The notes: generated by a model from the letters alone, not told the origin. DNA of 64,000 bases from Mycolicibacterium sp. ND9-15 (GCF_035918395.1 NZ_CP142362.1:2765501-2829500), one strand, 5' to 3'; shown: positions 1 through 9,818, counted from the first letter of the stretch. Made by a program: numbers and translations.

Positions 1-280
1 TCGCGCTCGACGTCCGCGGCCCGGGGTCGAAGATAGAAAGCTCGCCGAACATGTCCGACGGCCCCATGATCGTGAGCAGGTTCTCCCGGCCGTCGGGCGA
101 CCGGCGGCCGATCTTCACCTTGCCCGAAATGATGATGTAAAGCCGATCGCCGGGCTCACCTTCGGCGAACACGAGGTGCCCCCGGGGGAAGTCGACCGGC
201 TGCAGTTGCTTCGTCAGCGCGGTAACGGCGCTGGGTTCGACCCCCTGGAAGATTCCGGCCCGCGCCAGGATCTCGTCCAC
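1..280 (-). CDS. crp: cAMP receptor protein CRP (5' part only)
   Basis: This is the N-terminal part of a CRP/FNR-family transcription factor, the cAMP-binding global regulator (Rv3676 type). The protein begins with a GTG codon at 280-278, preceded by a GAGGGG ribosome site about 5 nt away. About 93 residues of the cyclic-nucleotide-binding beta-barrel are present, reading [14 protein letters not shown] at the start and including the phosphate-binding-cassette region with G-E-L-S. The C-terminal helix-turn-helix lies outside the window. In mycobacteria this factor binds TGTGA-N6-TCACA palindromes; two such sites occur further on, at acs and at the Ms1 RNA promoter. The gene runs off the window edge, so the cut is not biological. 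Confidence 0.93.
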   Translation of the reverse strand, partial: MDEILARAGIFQGVEPSAVTALTKQLQPVDFPRGHLVFAEGEPGDRLYIIISGKVKIGRRSPDGRENLLTIMGPSDMFGELSIFDPGPRTSSA

Positions 281-311
281 GTTGCCCCTCTTAAGCTGTT
301 AGGTGAAGCCG

Positions 312-343
312 ACCTCTAGCGGTAGCGAGATAAGTCTAGAGGT
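312..343. promoter_or_regulatory. Palindrome upstream of crp
   Basis: A perfect 8-bp inverted repeat, ACCTCTAG and CTAGAGGT, separated by 16 nt, sits 32-63 nt upstream of the crp start codon and downstream of the small membrane-protein gene. Its position fits an operator or a leader hairpin of crp. It does not match the GTGA-N6-TCAC CRP pattern. Confidence 0.35.
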
Positions 344-367
344 ATCCGATTTCGTGACCAGCCCACG

Positions 368-700
368 CTACACACGATCTGCATGTCGGGACGGCTGAAA
401 CTCCGGATTCACGCATTGCTCGGGATATCGCCGTGCGGGCAAATCTGCGGTGCGATGGGCCGCGGCCGATCCGTTGACGATTGGGTGCTCGATGTGCTGC
501 CGTTCGCGCAGACCGTCCAGCGCGCGGCTCATCCCGTCGCGTGCCAGCGTGTCGACGTCGGAGGGCTCGGCGTGCTGGAAGAACTTGGCCACATCGGTGG
601 CTGAGACGGTGTCGCGGTGCAGGCCGGCCTCGAGTCGCTGCAGGCCGAGGGTGGCAACCATCAGCAATCCCGGGATCAGGCCAACGAACAACCAGGACAC
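368..700 (-). CDS. Small membrane-anchored protein (Rv3675-like)
   Basis: A 110-residue protein of unknown function. It opens with one hydrophobic helix (residues 2-18, SWLFVGLIPGLLMVATL) followed by a short conserved segment with the feel of an amphipathic helix (D-V-A-K-F-F ... D-V-D-T-L-A-R-D-G) and a low-complexity, Arg-rich tail. Position next to crp and divergent from nth matches the small membrane protein Rv3675 of M. tuberculosis. The start is GTG at 700, without a clear ribosome site. The tail is probably poorly conserved, so the exact C-terminus carries less weight than the N-terminal half. Confidence 0.6.
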   Translation of the reverse strand: MSWLFVGLIPGLLMVATLGLQRLEAGLHRDTVSATDVAKFFQHAEPSDVDTLARDGMSRALDGLRERQHIEHPIVNGSAAAHRTADLPARRYPEQCVNPEFQPSRHADRV

Positions 701-792
701 AAGGGTGAAGTAAACACGCCGAAGGTCTCAGCGCGATCACGAATCGTCACCGGTCCGCAGTAGCTCGGCACAGCGCTGTCGGAGCGTCTCAG

Positions 793-798
793 TACGCT
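793..798 (+). promoter_or_regulatory. -10 box for leaderless nth
   Basis: TACGCT lies 7 nt before the GTG at 806, which is the geometry of a mycobacterial leaderless promoter. It supports 806 rather than the alternative GTG at 812 as the start of nth. Confidence 0.5.
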
Positions 799-805
799 GG
801 CATCT

Positions 806-1588
806 GTGACCGTGAGCGGGACGTCGGCAAAGAAGTCAGGCGCGCCGAAGCGCGCCCGAAATCGGGACGGTGAAACGCGCATCGGTCTCGTTCGGCGCGC
901 GCGCCGGATGAATCGCACGCTGGCGCAGGCCTTTCCCCACGTGTACTGCGAGCTTGACTTCACCAGCCCGCTCGAGCTGACAGTCGCGACGATCCTATCG
1001 GCGCAGAGCACCGACAAGCGGGTCAACCTGACCACCCCGGCGCTGTTCAAGAAGTACCGCACCGCACTGAACTACGCGCAGGCCGACCGGGCCGAGCTGG
1101 AGGAGATGATCCGGCCCACCGGGTTCTACCGCAACAAGGCCAACTCGCTCATCCGGCTCGGGCAGGAACTCGTCGAACGGTTCGACGGCGAGGTCCCTTC
1201 GACCATGGCGGAACTGGTCACGCTGCCCGGTGTCGGGCGCAAGACCGCCAACGTCATCCTCGGCAATGCGTTCGGCGTTCCCGGTATCACCGTCGACACC
1301 CACTTCGGTCGGCTCGTCCGCCGGTGGGGGTGGACCACCGAAGAAGATCCCGTGAAGGTCGAGCACGCGGTCGGCGAGCTCATCGAGCGCAGTGAGTGGA
1401 CCGACCTCAGCCACCGGGTGATCTTTCACGGCCGTCGCGTCTGCCATGCGCGCAAGCCGGCATGCGGCGTCTGCGTGCTGGCCAGCGACTGCCCCTCGTT
1501 CGGTATGGGACCGACCGACCCCCTGACCGCTGCGCCGCTGGTCAAGGGGCCCGAAACCGAGCATCTGCTGGCCATGGCCGGGCTGTAA
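806..1588 (+). CDS. nth: Endonuclease III
   Basis: Bifunctional DNA glycosylase/AP lyase for oxidised pyrimidines in base-excision repair. The 260-residue protein has the helix-hairpin-helix L-P-G-V-G-R-K-T-A with the catalytic Lys, the catalytic Asp in V-D-T-H, and a C-terminal [4Fe-4S] cluster motif C-X6-C-X2-C-X5-C. An N-terminal basic extension of about 30 residues is longer than in E. coli Nth but usual in mycobacteria. It is followed 21 nt later by a thioredoxin gene and then Nudix and marP genes on the same strand, so it probably heads an operon. A -10 box directly upstream suggests a leaderless mRNA starting at 806. Confidence 0.95.
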   Translation: MTVSGTSAKKSGAPKRARNRDGETRIGLVRRARRMNRTLAQAFPHVYCELDFTSPLELTVATILSAQSTDKRVNLTTPALFKKYRTALNYAQADRAELEEMIRPTGFYRNKANSLIRLGQELVERFDGEVPSTMAELVTLPGVGRKTANVILGNAFGVPGITVDTHFGRLVRRWGWTTEEDPVKVEHAVGELIERSEWTDLSHRVIFHGRRVCHARKPACGVCVLASDCPSFGMGPTDPLTAAPLVKGPETEHLLAMAGL

Positions 1589-1609
1589 CCCCGCCTACCC
1601 CGACCGACC

Positions 1610-2269
1610 ATGCGTACCTCGACCCGTTGGACAGTCGTGGTGCTCGTTGTCATGGTCGCGCTCGGGTGGGCGCTGTGGGCGCAACTCGACGATGACACCT
1701 CCTCCACCGGGCCGTCGTCTCTGAACAGCGCACGGGACCGCCGCGATGCCGACACCGCAGAGGCCCTCTCGGGCCCGCGGGCCGTTGCGGATCTGCGACC
1801 CTGCCCCTCACCGGGGGCAGGGCCCGGTCCCGAAGCCCTGCGCGGGATCGCCCTGGAGTGTGCGGGGGACGGCGCAACCGTGGATGTCGCCAAGACGCTC
1901 GCCGGCCGCGTTGTCGTGCTCAATCTGTGGGCGTACTGGTGTGCGCCGTGCGCCGAGGAACTCCCCGCGATGGCCGAGTACCAGCGACGCATGGGTTCTG
2001 CGGTGACGGTGCTGACCGTGCATCAGGACGAAAGCGAGACCGCCGCGCTGCTGCGGCTGGCCGAACTCGGCGTGCGCCTGCCCACCCTGCAGGACGGCAG
2101 ACGCCTGATCGCCGCCGCGCTGCGGGTGCCCAACGTCATGCCCGCAACCGTGGTGCTGCGCGCGGACGGTAGCGTTGCCGACGTCCTGCCGCGCTCGTTC
2201 ACCAGTGCCGACGAGATCGCCGCGGCGGTAGGACCGGAAGTCGGCCCAAGGACGGGAGAGCCGGGGTGA
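1610..2269 (+). CDS. Membrane-anchored TlpA/ResA-like thioredoxin
   Basis: A 219-residue extracytoplasmic thiol-disulfide protein. Residues 7-24 form an N-terminal membrane anchor without a lipobox. A linker follows, then a thioredoxin fold with the active site W-C-A-P-C and the conserved cis-proline segment V-M-P-A-T. Two extra cysteines before the active site (in L-R-P-C-P and L-E-C-A) are seen also in ResA/TlpA-like periplasmic members. The gene corresponds to Rv3673c. Its stop overlaps the GTG start of the Nudix gene by 4 nt, and marP follows, so redox and protease functions of the envelope are co-transcribed. The physiological partner is not evident from sequence. Confidence 0.85.
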   Translation: MRTSTRWTVVVLVVMVALGWALWAQLDDDTSSTGPSSLNSARDRRDADTAEALSGPRAVADLRPCPSPGAGPGPEALRGIALECAGDGATVDVAKTLAGRVVVLNLWAYWCAPCAEELPAMAEYQRRMGSAVTVLTVHQDESETAALLRLAELGVRLPTLQDGRRLIAAALRVPNVMPATVVLRADGSVADVLPRSFTSADEIAAAVGPEVGPRTGEPG

Positions 2270-3042
2270 GCTGGGTCAGCGAGGGCAGCGGGTTGGCCCC
2301 GGACGCCGCCCCGGCCTGGCTCAAACCGCTGCTGGACAACGCTCCCGACATCAAGCACGCCTACCGCAGGCGGGTGCCGCCCGAACTGCTCGCAATGGTC
2401 ACCAGCGAAGGGAAACCGGCGCAGGCCGACGCGCGTGAGGCAGCGGTGCTGGTGCTGTTCTCCGGGCCGGCCAGCTCTCCCACCGGCGGCGCACCCGAGG
2501 AGGCAGACCTGCTGGTCACCGTGCGTGCGGGCACTTTACGACACCATGCCGGGCAGGCCGCGTTTCCGGGTGGCGCGGTCGAACCCGGCGACCGCAGCCC
2601 GGTGCAGACGGCGCTGCGCGAAGCCAACGAGGAAACCGGTATCGACAGCGGTCGGTTGCATCCGCTCACCACGATGGAGCGGCTGTTCATTCCGCCGTCG
2701 GGCTTCCACGTCGTACCGGTGCTCGCCTACTCGCCGGACCCCGGTCCGGTGGGTGTCGTCGACGAAGCCGAGACGGCGCACGTCGCCCGGGTGCCGGTGC
2801 GCGCGTTCGTCAACCCCGAGAACCGAATCATGGTGTACCGCAACGCCAACACCCGCCGATACGCCGGTCCGGCGTTCCTGCTCAACGAGATGCTGGTGTG
2901 GGGTTTCACCGGTCAGGTGATCTCGGCGATGCTCGACGTCGCAGGTTGGGCCCAGCCGTGGGACACCGGCGACGTGCGGGAACTCGAGGACGCAATGGCG
3001 CTTGTCGGCCGCGGCGCCGGTTACGGTGAGGTACAACCATGA
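2266..3042 (+). CDS. CoA-diphosphatase-type Nudix hydrolase
   Basis: A 258-residue Nudix protein. Just before the Nudix box it carries the signature of the CoA/acyl-CoA diphosphatase group (UPF0035): L-L-V-T-V-R followed by R-x3-G-x3-F-P-G-G. The Nudix box itself ends R-E-A-N-E-E-T-G-I, giving the metal-binding glutamates. Family knowledge points to cleavage of CoA or related CoA species to phosphopantetheine and 3',5'-ADP; the exact substrate is an inference. It overlaps the thioredoxin gene upstream by 4 nt and marP downstream by 4 nt, matching Rv3672c. Confidence 0.85.
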   Translation: MSWVSEGSGLAPDAAPAWLKPLLDNAPDIKHAYRRRVPPELLAMVTSEGKPAQADAREAAVLVLFSGPASSPTGGAPEEADLLVTVRAGTLRHHAGQAAFPGGAVEPGDRSPVQTALREANEETGIDSGRLHPLTTMERLFIPPSGFHVVPVLAYSPDPGPVGVVDEAETAHVARVPVRAFVNPENRIMVYRNANTRRYAGPAFLLNEMLVWGFTGQVISAMLDVAGWAQPWDTGDVRELEDAMALVGRGAGYGEVQP

Positions 3043-4226
3043 CTTCGTCACAGTGGGTGGACCTCGTCGTCCTCGGTATCGCTTTCGTCGCGGGCATCTC
3101 GGGCTGGCGCTCGGGCGCGCTGGGCTCGATGCTCTCGTTTCTCGGGGTGGTACTCGGCGCGGTCGCTGGAGTGTTGTTGGCTCCGCACCTGGTCGCCAGC
3201 ATCGACGGTCCCCGCACCAGGCTGTTCGTGACGCTGTTTCTGATCCTCGCCCTGGTCGTGGTCGGCGAGATCGCGGGCGTCGTGCTGGGCCGTGCCGTGC
3301 GCAGCGCCATCCGCAACCGCTCGCTGCGCGCGGTCGACTCGCTTGTCGGCGTGGCGATACAGATCGTCGCGGTCCTGGTGGCCGCGTGGATGCTGACGTA
3401 TCCGCTGCAGTCCTCGGATCAACCGAACCTGGCCGCCGCGGTGCGCGGCTCCAAGGTGCTCAAGGAGGTCAACGACGCTGCGCCGCAGTGGCTGCGGTCG
3501 GTGCCGACGCGGCTCTCGGCTCTGCTGGACACCTCGGGCCTGCCGGACGTGCTGCAACCCTTCGGCCGCACCCCGATCGTCGCCGTCGACGCTCCCGACG
3601 CCTCGCTCGCCGCCGACCCGGTCGTGGCGGCGACGCGCCCCAGCGTGGTCAAGATCCGCGGCGTGGCGCCGGGGTGCCAAAAGGTGTTGGAAGGCACCGG
3701 CTTCGTTGCCGCGACCAATCGCGTCATCTCGAACGCGCACGTGGTCGCCGGCTCGGAGAGCGTCACCGTCGAGGCTGACGGGCAGACCTACGACGCGTTC
3801 GTCGTGTCCTACGACCCGCAGGCCGACATCTCGATTCTCGACGTGCCGGACCTGCCGTCGGCGGCATTGCCCTTCGCTGATGCCCCGGCCACCACCGGCA
3901 CCGACGCCGTGGTGATGGGATATCCGGGCGGCGGCAACTTCGTCGCCACTCCGGCGCGCGTCCGCGAAATCATCGAGCTCAGCGGTCCCGACATCTACCG
4001 CACCACAACCGTGGAGCGTGAGGTGTACACCGTCAGAGGTACCGTGCGCCAAGGTAATTCGGGTGGTCCGATGGTCGACCGGGAAGGTCGCGTGCTTGGT
4101 GTGGTGTTCGGCGCGGCAGTCGACGACGCCGACACCGGCTTCGTCCTCACCGCCGACGAGGTGTCACATCAACTGGACAGGCTGAGCAACAGCGAGCGGG
4201 TGCCGACCGGTGCCTGCATCAGTTAG
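3039..4226 (+). CDS. marP: Periplasmic serine protease MarP
   Basis: Acid-resistance protease, orthologue of Rv3671c. The N-terminal ~150 residues contain four membrane segments of CvpA type; the rest is a trypsin-like domain in the periplasm. The catalytic triad is visible as His234 (S-N-A-H-V-V), Asp263 (A-D-I-S-I-L-D) and Ser341 (G-N-S-G-G-P). Cys213 and the near-terminal Cys393 correspond to the pair known to form the activity-controlling disulfide in the M. tuberculosis enzyme. In M. tuberculosis it is needed to keep cytoplasmic pH in acid, by processing peptidoglycan hydrolase RipA. The start ATG overlaps the Nudix gene. The 3' end overlaps ephE by 4 nt tail to tail. Confidence 0.93.
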   Translation: MTSSQWVDLVVLGIAFVAGISGWRSGALGSMLSFLGVVLGAVAGVLLAPHLVASIDGPRTRLFVTLFLILALVVVGEIAGVVLGRAVRSAIRNRSLRAVDSLVGVAIQIVAVLVAAWMLTYPLQSSDQPNLAAAVRGSKVLKEVNDAAPQWLRSVPTRLSALLDTSGLPDVLQPFGRTPIVAVDAPDASLAADPVVAATRPSVVKIRGVAPGCQKVLEGTGFVAATNRVISNAHVVAGSESVTVEADGQTYDAFVVSYDPQADISILDVPDLPSAALPFADAPATTGTDAVVMGYPGGGNFVATPARVREIIELSGPDIYRTTTVEREVYTVRGTVRQGNSGGPMVDREGRVLGVVFGAAVDDADTGFVLTADEVSHQLDRLSNSERVPTGACIS

Positions 4227-5170
4227 CCGTATACCTGGCCAAGGAAGCGCGACAGCTGCGCGGTGACCGCGTCCGGTTCCTCCTCGTGTCCGAAATGCCC
4301 TGCGCCGTCCAGGGATACGTACCGGCCGTGCGGCACGTAACGCTGCGTGCGGTACACGGGATCGGTCAACACGTACGGGTCGGCGTCACCGCGCAGGTGT
4401 AGCACCGGCACGTTGATGGGACGCTTCATCGACCCCATGAAGCGACGGCCTTCGCCACGTAACTGGCTGCGCACCGCCCAGCGCTGGTATTCCAGGGCAG
4501 AGTGCGCGGCGCCCGGGATCTGAATCGCACGGCGCATGTGGCCGACGGTCTCGGAGAAGTCTTCGGTAGCAACCCATTTGCGACTCGCGCGGCTGCGAAC
4601 GAGGAGTTCCAGTTCCTCGGCGTTGTTTCGAGTGAGCCTGCGCTCGGGCCACATCGGTATCTGGTAGCGCAGCATCCACGGCAACAGCGCGCGCCCCTGG
4701 TCGCGGCGGCGCAGCGCCGAGGCCCGCAGCGCAACCGGATGCGGCGAGCTGACCAACGCGATGGCCCGGACCGCGCGGGGATGCAGCACGGCGGTGGCCC
4801 AACACACCAAGCCACCCTCGGCGTGCCCGACCAGCGTCGCGGACTTGTGGCCCAGTGCGCGTACCAAACCGGCGGTGTCGCCGGCCAGCGTCCAGCCGTC
4901 GTAGCCGCGCGGGGGTTTGTCGCTGGCACCGTAACCGCGCAGGTCAACGGCGACCACGCGGGCACCGGTGAGGCCGCGCAGTTGATGGCGCCAGGACCAC
5001 CAGAACGAGCCGAATCCATGCAGCAGAATCACCAGCGGCCGCTCGGTGCTCGCAGGCACGGGGGCGGGCGACTCCGCTTCGACGACATGGAAGCGAATTC
5101 CGTTGGCGTGCACCTCGAGATGGCGCCACGGCCCGTCGATGCGGACGACCGATGGAGCGGGTGGGGGCAC
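4223..5170 (-). CDS. ephE: Alpha/beta hydrolase EphE-like, nucleophile replaced
   Basis: A 315-residue alpha/beta-hydrolase-fold protein annotated in M. tuberculosis as possible epoxide hydrolase EphE (Rv3670). The oxyanion segment L-L-H-G-F-G (49-54), the acid-loop segment G-D-A-D-P and the base His (A-G-H-F-G-H) can be seen. The nucleophile elbow reads G115-H-A-E-G-G120: Ala117 stands where Asp of epoxide hydrolases or Ser of esterases is expected, and Glu is next to it. Activity as a classical epoxide hydrolase is therefore doubtful. The GTG start follows the stop codon of the holin-like gene directly, indicating co-transcription. Confidence 0.8.
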   Translation of the reverse strand: MPPPAPSVVRIDGPWRHLEVHANGIRFHVVEAESPAPVPASTERPLVILLHGFGSFWWSWRHQLRGLTGARVVAVDLRGYGASDKPPRGYDGWTLAGDTAGLVRALGHKSATLVGHAEGGLVCWATAVLHPRAVRAIALVSSPHPVALRASALRRRDQGRALLPWMLRYQIPMWPERRLTRNNAEELELLVRSRASRKWVATEDFSETVGHMRRAIQIPGAAHSALEYQRWAVRSQLRGEGRRFMGSMKRPINVPVLHLRGDADPYVLTDPVYRTQRYVPHGRYVSLDGAGHFGHEEEPDAVTAQLSRFLGQVYG

Positions 5171-5680
5171 TTACCAGCCTGACGGATCGGCCGTCGACGC
5201 CGGCTTTCCGTCGCCCGACGCGATCTCCTTGGCCTTGTCATGGCCCGGCGTCAGCGCCTCGGGGATCTCCTTGACCGATTCGATCGTCTGCTGCGGTCCC
5301 CGGATGCGCCGCACCTTGAGGTAACCGAGGAAGGCGAGCACTGCGGTGACCACCACCATCAGACCGAACACGATGAGGTATGCCGCCCACTTCACCAGCC
5401 ACAGGTCGAGCAGCTCCCCGAGGAAGAAGAAGAAAAAGAACGTCGAGTAGAACAGCACGACCAGCGCGAGGACGAAGAAGACGCTACCGGTGAGGCCCTT
5501 CTTGACGTCGCGGGTGATCTCGGCTTTGGCCAACTCCACCTCGGCACGCACCAGCGTGGACACCTGCGTCGTCGCGTCCCTGACGAGATCACCGATGGAC
5601 GGGTCGGCCTTCGGGGCGTGCGGGTCGACCAGCGGTATCGACGTGACGGTGGTCGGCGCGCTACTCCTGCGATCGCTCAC
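5171..5680 (-). CDS. Phage-holin-superfamily-III-like membrane protein
   Basis: A 169-residue membrane protein of the actinobacterial holin-like family (Rv3669 type). It has a soluble N-terminus with a helix V-R-A-E-V-E-L-A-K-A-E-I typical of the family, two membrane helices (about residues 65-90 and 98-125; the first is strikingly Phe-rich with six Phe in a row), and a charged C-terminus. These proteins are chromosomal in nearly all actinobacteria, so no prophage is implied. It ends immediately before the ephE start codon. Function is unknown. Confidence 0.8.
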   Translation of the reverse strand: MSDRRSSAPTTVTSIPLVDPHAPKADPSIGDLVRDATTQVSTLVRAEVELAKAEITRDVKKGLTGSVFFVLALVVLFYSTFFFFFFLGELLDLWLVKWAAYLIVFGLMVVVTAVLAFLGYLKVRRIRGPQQTIESVKEIPEALTPGHDKAKEIASGDGKPASTADPSGW

Positions 5681-5833
5681 GACTGTTCCTCCCGCGTGGC
5701 CCGGATTGCCGGCTCTGGTTTCGGTCGCGACTCATGTTGCCATGTGGCGTGCGCTCGAACGATCCCGACCGACGATAGACTGCTTCGATCAATGACAGGG
5801 CAGGTCGGGGCGCATCAAAGGGGAAATGTTCAC

Positions 5834-6544
5834 GTGAAGACCAGCGGCCTGTGCCCGAGTCGTCTCGCCGCGACCATTGCCGTCTGCGCAGCAACCCTCA
5901 TCGCGACGCCCGCCGTCGCGCCAGCCCAAGCGCTGATCCCGCTGGGTGGGGGCTCGGGCCTGGTGGTCAACGGTGAGACGCTGTGCACGCTCACCGCGAT
6001 CGGCAGCGACTATCGAGGCAAGCTCGTGGGCTTCACCTCGGCACACTGCGGCGGCCCGGGCGCGACAGTCGGTGCCGAGGGCGCCGATGGCGCCGGAGTA
6101 CTGGGCACGATGGTGGCGGGCAACGACGCGCTCGACTACGCGGTGATCGAGTTCGATCCGCAAAAGGTGCGTCCGGTCAACAACGTCGATGGCTTTGAGA
6201 TCGACGGACTGGGTCCCGATCCGGTCGCCGGCGACATCGCGTGCAAACTCGGCCGTACCACCGGTTACTCGTGCGGCGTGACCTGGGGGCCGGGGCAGGA
6301 GCCGGGCACCATTGTCAACCAGGTGTGCGGTCAGCCCGGCGACTCGGGCGCGCCGGTCACCGTCAACAACCGCCTGGTCGGCATGATCCACGGGGCGTTC
6401 TCGGAGACTTTGCCGACGTGCGTCATCAAGTACATCCCGCTGCACACCCCAGCGGTGACCATGTCGTTCAACACGCAGCTTGCCGACATTGCCGCCAAGC
6501 AACGCGCGGGGACGGGGTTCGTCCCCGTCGGTGCGGTCACTTGA
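5834..6544 (+). CDS. Secreted alpha-lytic-type serine protease
   Basis: A 236-residue exported protease of the chymotrypsin/alpha-lytic fold, equivalent to Rv3668c. A signal peptide occupies about residues 1-34 (cleavage near A-Q-A). The catalytic residues are His in T-S-A-H-C, Asp in A-L-D-Y-A-V and Ser in P-G-D-S-G-A-P; cysteines close to His and Ser suggest the usual disulfides. The frame stays open far upstream, but the GTG at 5834 is preceded by AAAGGGGA 10 nt away and directly begins the signal peptide. An ATG at 5792 is an alternative. There is no pro-region of the size found in alpha-lytic protease. Confidence 0.85.
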   Translation: MKTSGLCPSRLAATIAVCAATLIATPAVAPAQALIPLGGGSGLVVNGETLCTLTAIGSDYRGKLVGFTSAHCGGPGATVGAEGADGAGVLGTMVAGNDALDYAVIEFDPQKVRPVNNVDGFEIDGLGPDPVAGDIACKLGRTTGYSCGVTWGPGQEPGTIVNQVCGQPGDSGAPVTVNNRLVGMIHGAFSETLPTCVIKYIPLHTPAVTMSFNTQLADIAAKQRAGTGFVPVGAVT

Positions 6545-6571
6545 TTTCTCCTCGCGCGCGGGGTGGGCACT

Positions 6572-6615
6572 AACGGGTTGATAGCGCGCACCAGGGTGCG
6601 AGCAATCAAACCGTT
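6572..6615. terminator. Long hairpin between convergent genes
   Basis: A 21-bp inverted repeat with 18 of 21 positions matching and only a 2-nt centre lies between the protease gene and acs, which converge here. It has no T-run on either side. It probably acts as a two-way terminator or transcript-end stabiliser. Confidence 0.6.
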
Positions 6616-6664
6616 ACGGCGGCAACCGTGGCCACCGCGCGCCGGCTAGCGAGCGGCCGACCGC

Positions 6665-8623
<1,959 letters not shown>

Positions 8624-8626
8624 ATC

Positions 8627-8642
8627 TGTGAGGGTAGTCACC
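8627..8642 (-). promoter_or_regulatory. CRP-like site on the acs -10 box
   Basis: TGTGA-N6-TCACC (plus-strand reading) fits the mycobacterial CRP consensus in both half sites except the last base. On the acs strand the 6-nt centre plus the next base forms TACCCT (8638-8633), a good -10 box 7 nt from the acs ATG. Binding here would block RNA polymerase, so repression is the likely outcome. Confidence 0.6.
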
Positions 8643-8736
8643 TTGTCGGCGGCGCACATTGGCATGTCGCAGACCGATCCCTCCGCGGCTGCAGCGTGAT
8701 GGCTGACGGATCGACGGTGGGCTAGCGTGTGCTGCC

Positions 8737-9495
8737 GTGACCGGTAGCTTCGCGAAGGACGCGTTGGCGCCGCTGGCGGAACTGCCCGGCGTCGCCGAGG
8801 CGGCGCAGGAGGCGCGCGAGGCGTTGGGCCGCGCGCACCGCCATCGCACCAATCTCCGTGGCTGGCCGAAGAACGCCGCCGAGGCCGCGTTGCGGGCCGC
8901 GCGCGCGTCGTCGGTGCTGGACGGCGGCTCGCTGCAGCTGTCCGACGACGGTACGCCGGATCCGGTGCTGGCCGGCGCGCTGCGGGTGTCCGAAGCGCTG
9001 GAAGGCGGAGCGACGACCCTGGTCGGTGTGTGGCAGCGAGCCCCGCTGCAGGCGATGGCGAGGCTGCACGCGTTGGCGGCCGCGGATATCACCGACGACG
9101 AGCGATTGGGCCGTCCGCGCACCGACGCCGAGGTCGGTACTCGGCTGGCCTTGTTGGCCGACATCGTCACGGGAGGAACCAGGGTGCCAGCACCGGTGCT
9201 GGCGGCCGTCGTGCACGGTGAACTTCTCACTCTCGCGCCGTTCGGAGTCGCCGACGGTGTGGTGGCCCGTGCGGCGTCCCGGTTGGTGACGATCACCACC
9301 GGACTCGATCCGCACGGCCTCGGCGTGCCGGAGGTCTACTGGATGCGCCAGTCGGGCGATTACGACGCTGCGGCGCGGGGCTTTTCGTCCGGGACCGCCG
9401 ACGGCCTCACGGCGTGGATCCTGCTGAGTTGCCGCGCCCTGCACGCGGGGGCCCGCGAGGCGCTGTCGATCGCGCAGGCGGCGTCGTCGTCCTGA
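8737..9495 (+). CDS. Rv3662c-like protein, degenerate Fic-fold candidate
   Basis: A 252-residue, mostly alpha-helical protein with no assigned function; it corresponds to Rv3662c. Two segments recall Fic AMP-transferases. Residues 58-63, S-S-V-L-D-G, resemble the inhibitory motif S/T-x3-E-G/N. Residues 167-178, A-P-F-G-V-A-D-G-V-V-A-R, align without gaps with the Fic core H-P-F-x-x-G-N-G-R-x-x-R, but lack the catalytic His and the first Arg. If the relation is real, AMP transfer by the normal mechanism is excluded. A TAGCGT box 8 nt before the GTG start suggests a leaderless mRNA. The gene is divergent from acs and faces the Ms1 RNA gene. Confidence 0.75.
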   Translation: MTGSFAKDALAPLAELPGVAEAAQEAREALGRAHRHRTNLRGWPKNAAEAALRAARASSVLDGGSLQLSDDGTPDPVLAGALRVSEALEGGATTLVGVWQRAPLQAMARLHALAAADITDDERLGRPRTDAEVGTRLALLADIVTGGTRVPAPVLAAVVHGELLTLAPFGVADGVVARAASRLVTITTGLDPHGLGVPEVYWMRQSGDYDAAARGFSSGTADGLTAWILLSCRALHAGAREALSIAQAASSS

Positions 9496-9520
9496 CCCAT
9501 CGCTGGCGCCAGTAACGCGA

Positions 9521-9561
9521 AGCGGGCGACGGCCCGAACAGGGTTCGGCTCGTCGCCCGCT
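9521..9561. terminator. Strong hairpin at the 3' end of Ms1
   Basis: A nearly complete 19-bp stem (AGCGGGCGAC on both arms, then a two-base mismatch, then GAAC) closes on a 3-nt loop. It stands at the expected 3' end of the minus-strand Ms1 RNA and also 25 nt after the stop of the gene on the other strand, so it can end both transcripts. There is no U-tract. Confidence 0.65.
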
Positions 9562-9818
9562 AACACGGACACCGGTTACCAAGCGTGCTCTCATGGGCTG
9601 CGTGGGTGGCCTCGGCGTCTTGTCGATGCGCTTCGGCTGCAACCCCACCCAAGGGGCCGCCGTGGCCGTCCGCTCTTCGCAAATACGCAGGCCCGCAACA
9701 CTTTTGCCTATTCCGCGGCATGTGCTCCGCGTGGGTGCCGGGATCCGTGCTGGGGAGCCTGAAGCGGGAGATCCGAGCCTTCTCTTCCGGCTCGGTCTTG
9801 GCCTCTCCAAGCTTCCGT
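9521..9818 (-). ncRNA. ms1: Ms1 / MTS2823 small RNA (RNA polymerase-binding)
   Basis: The 420-nt gap between the Rv3662c-like gene and the HAD phosphatase gene is the location of the very abundant MTS2823 RNA of M. tuberculosis, called Ms1 in M. smegmatis, transcribed in the direction of the phosphatase gene. Ms1 binds core RNA polymerase that lacks sigma factor and resembles 6S RNA in shape. Here a well-formed promoter gives a start near 9818 and the strong hairpin ends near 9521, so the product would be about 298 nt, close to the known ~300 nt. Internal hairpins are visible (for example CCGAGCC/GGCTCGG near the 5' end). No good reading frame fills the gap. Identification rests on position, length and signals, not on a sequence search. 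Confidence 0.8.

Noticed and set aside
5171-5680. Prophage remnant suggested by a holin-like protein
   Set aside because: The family is a standard chromosomal gene in actinobacteria and no other phage gene is near.
5240-5833. N-terminal extension of the secreted protease
   Set aside because: It overlaps the holin-like gene in antisense and would bury the signal peptide.
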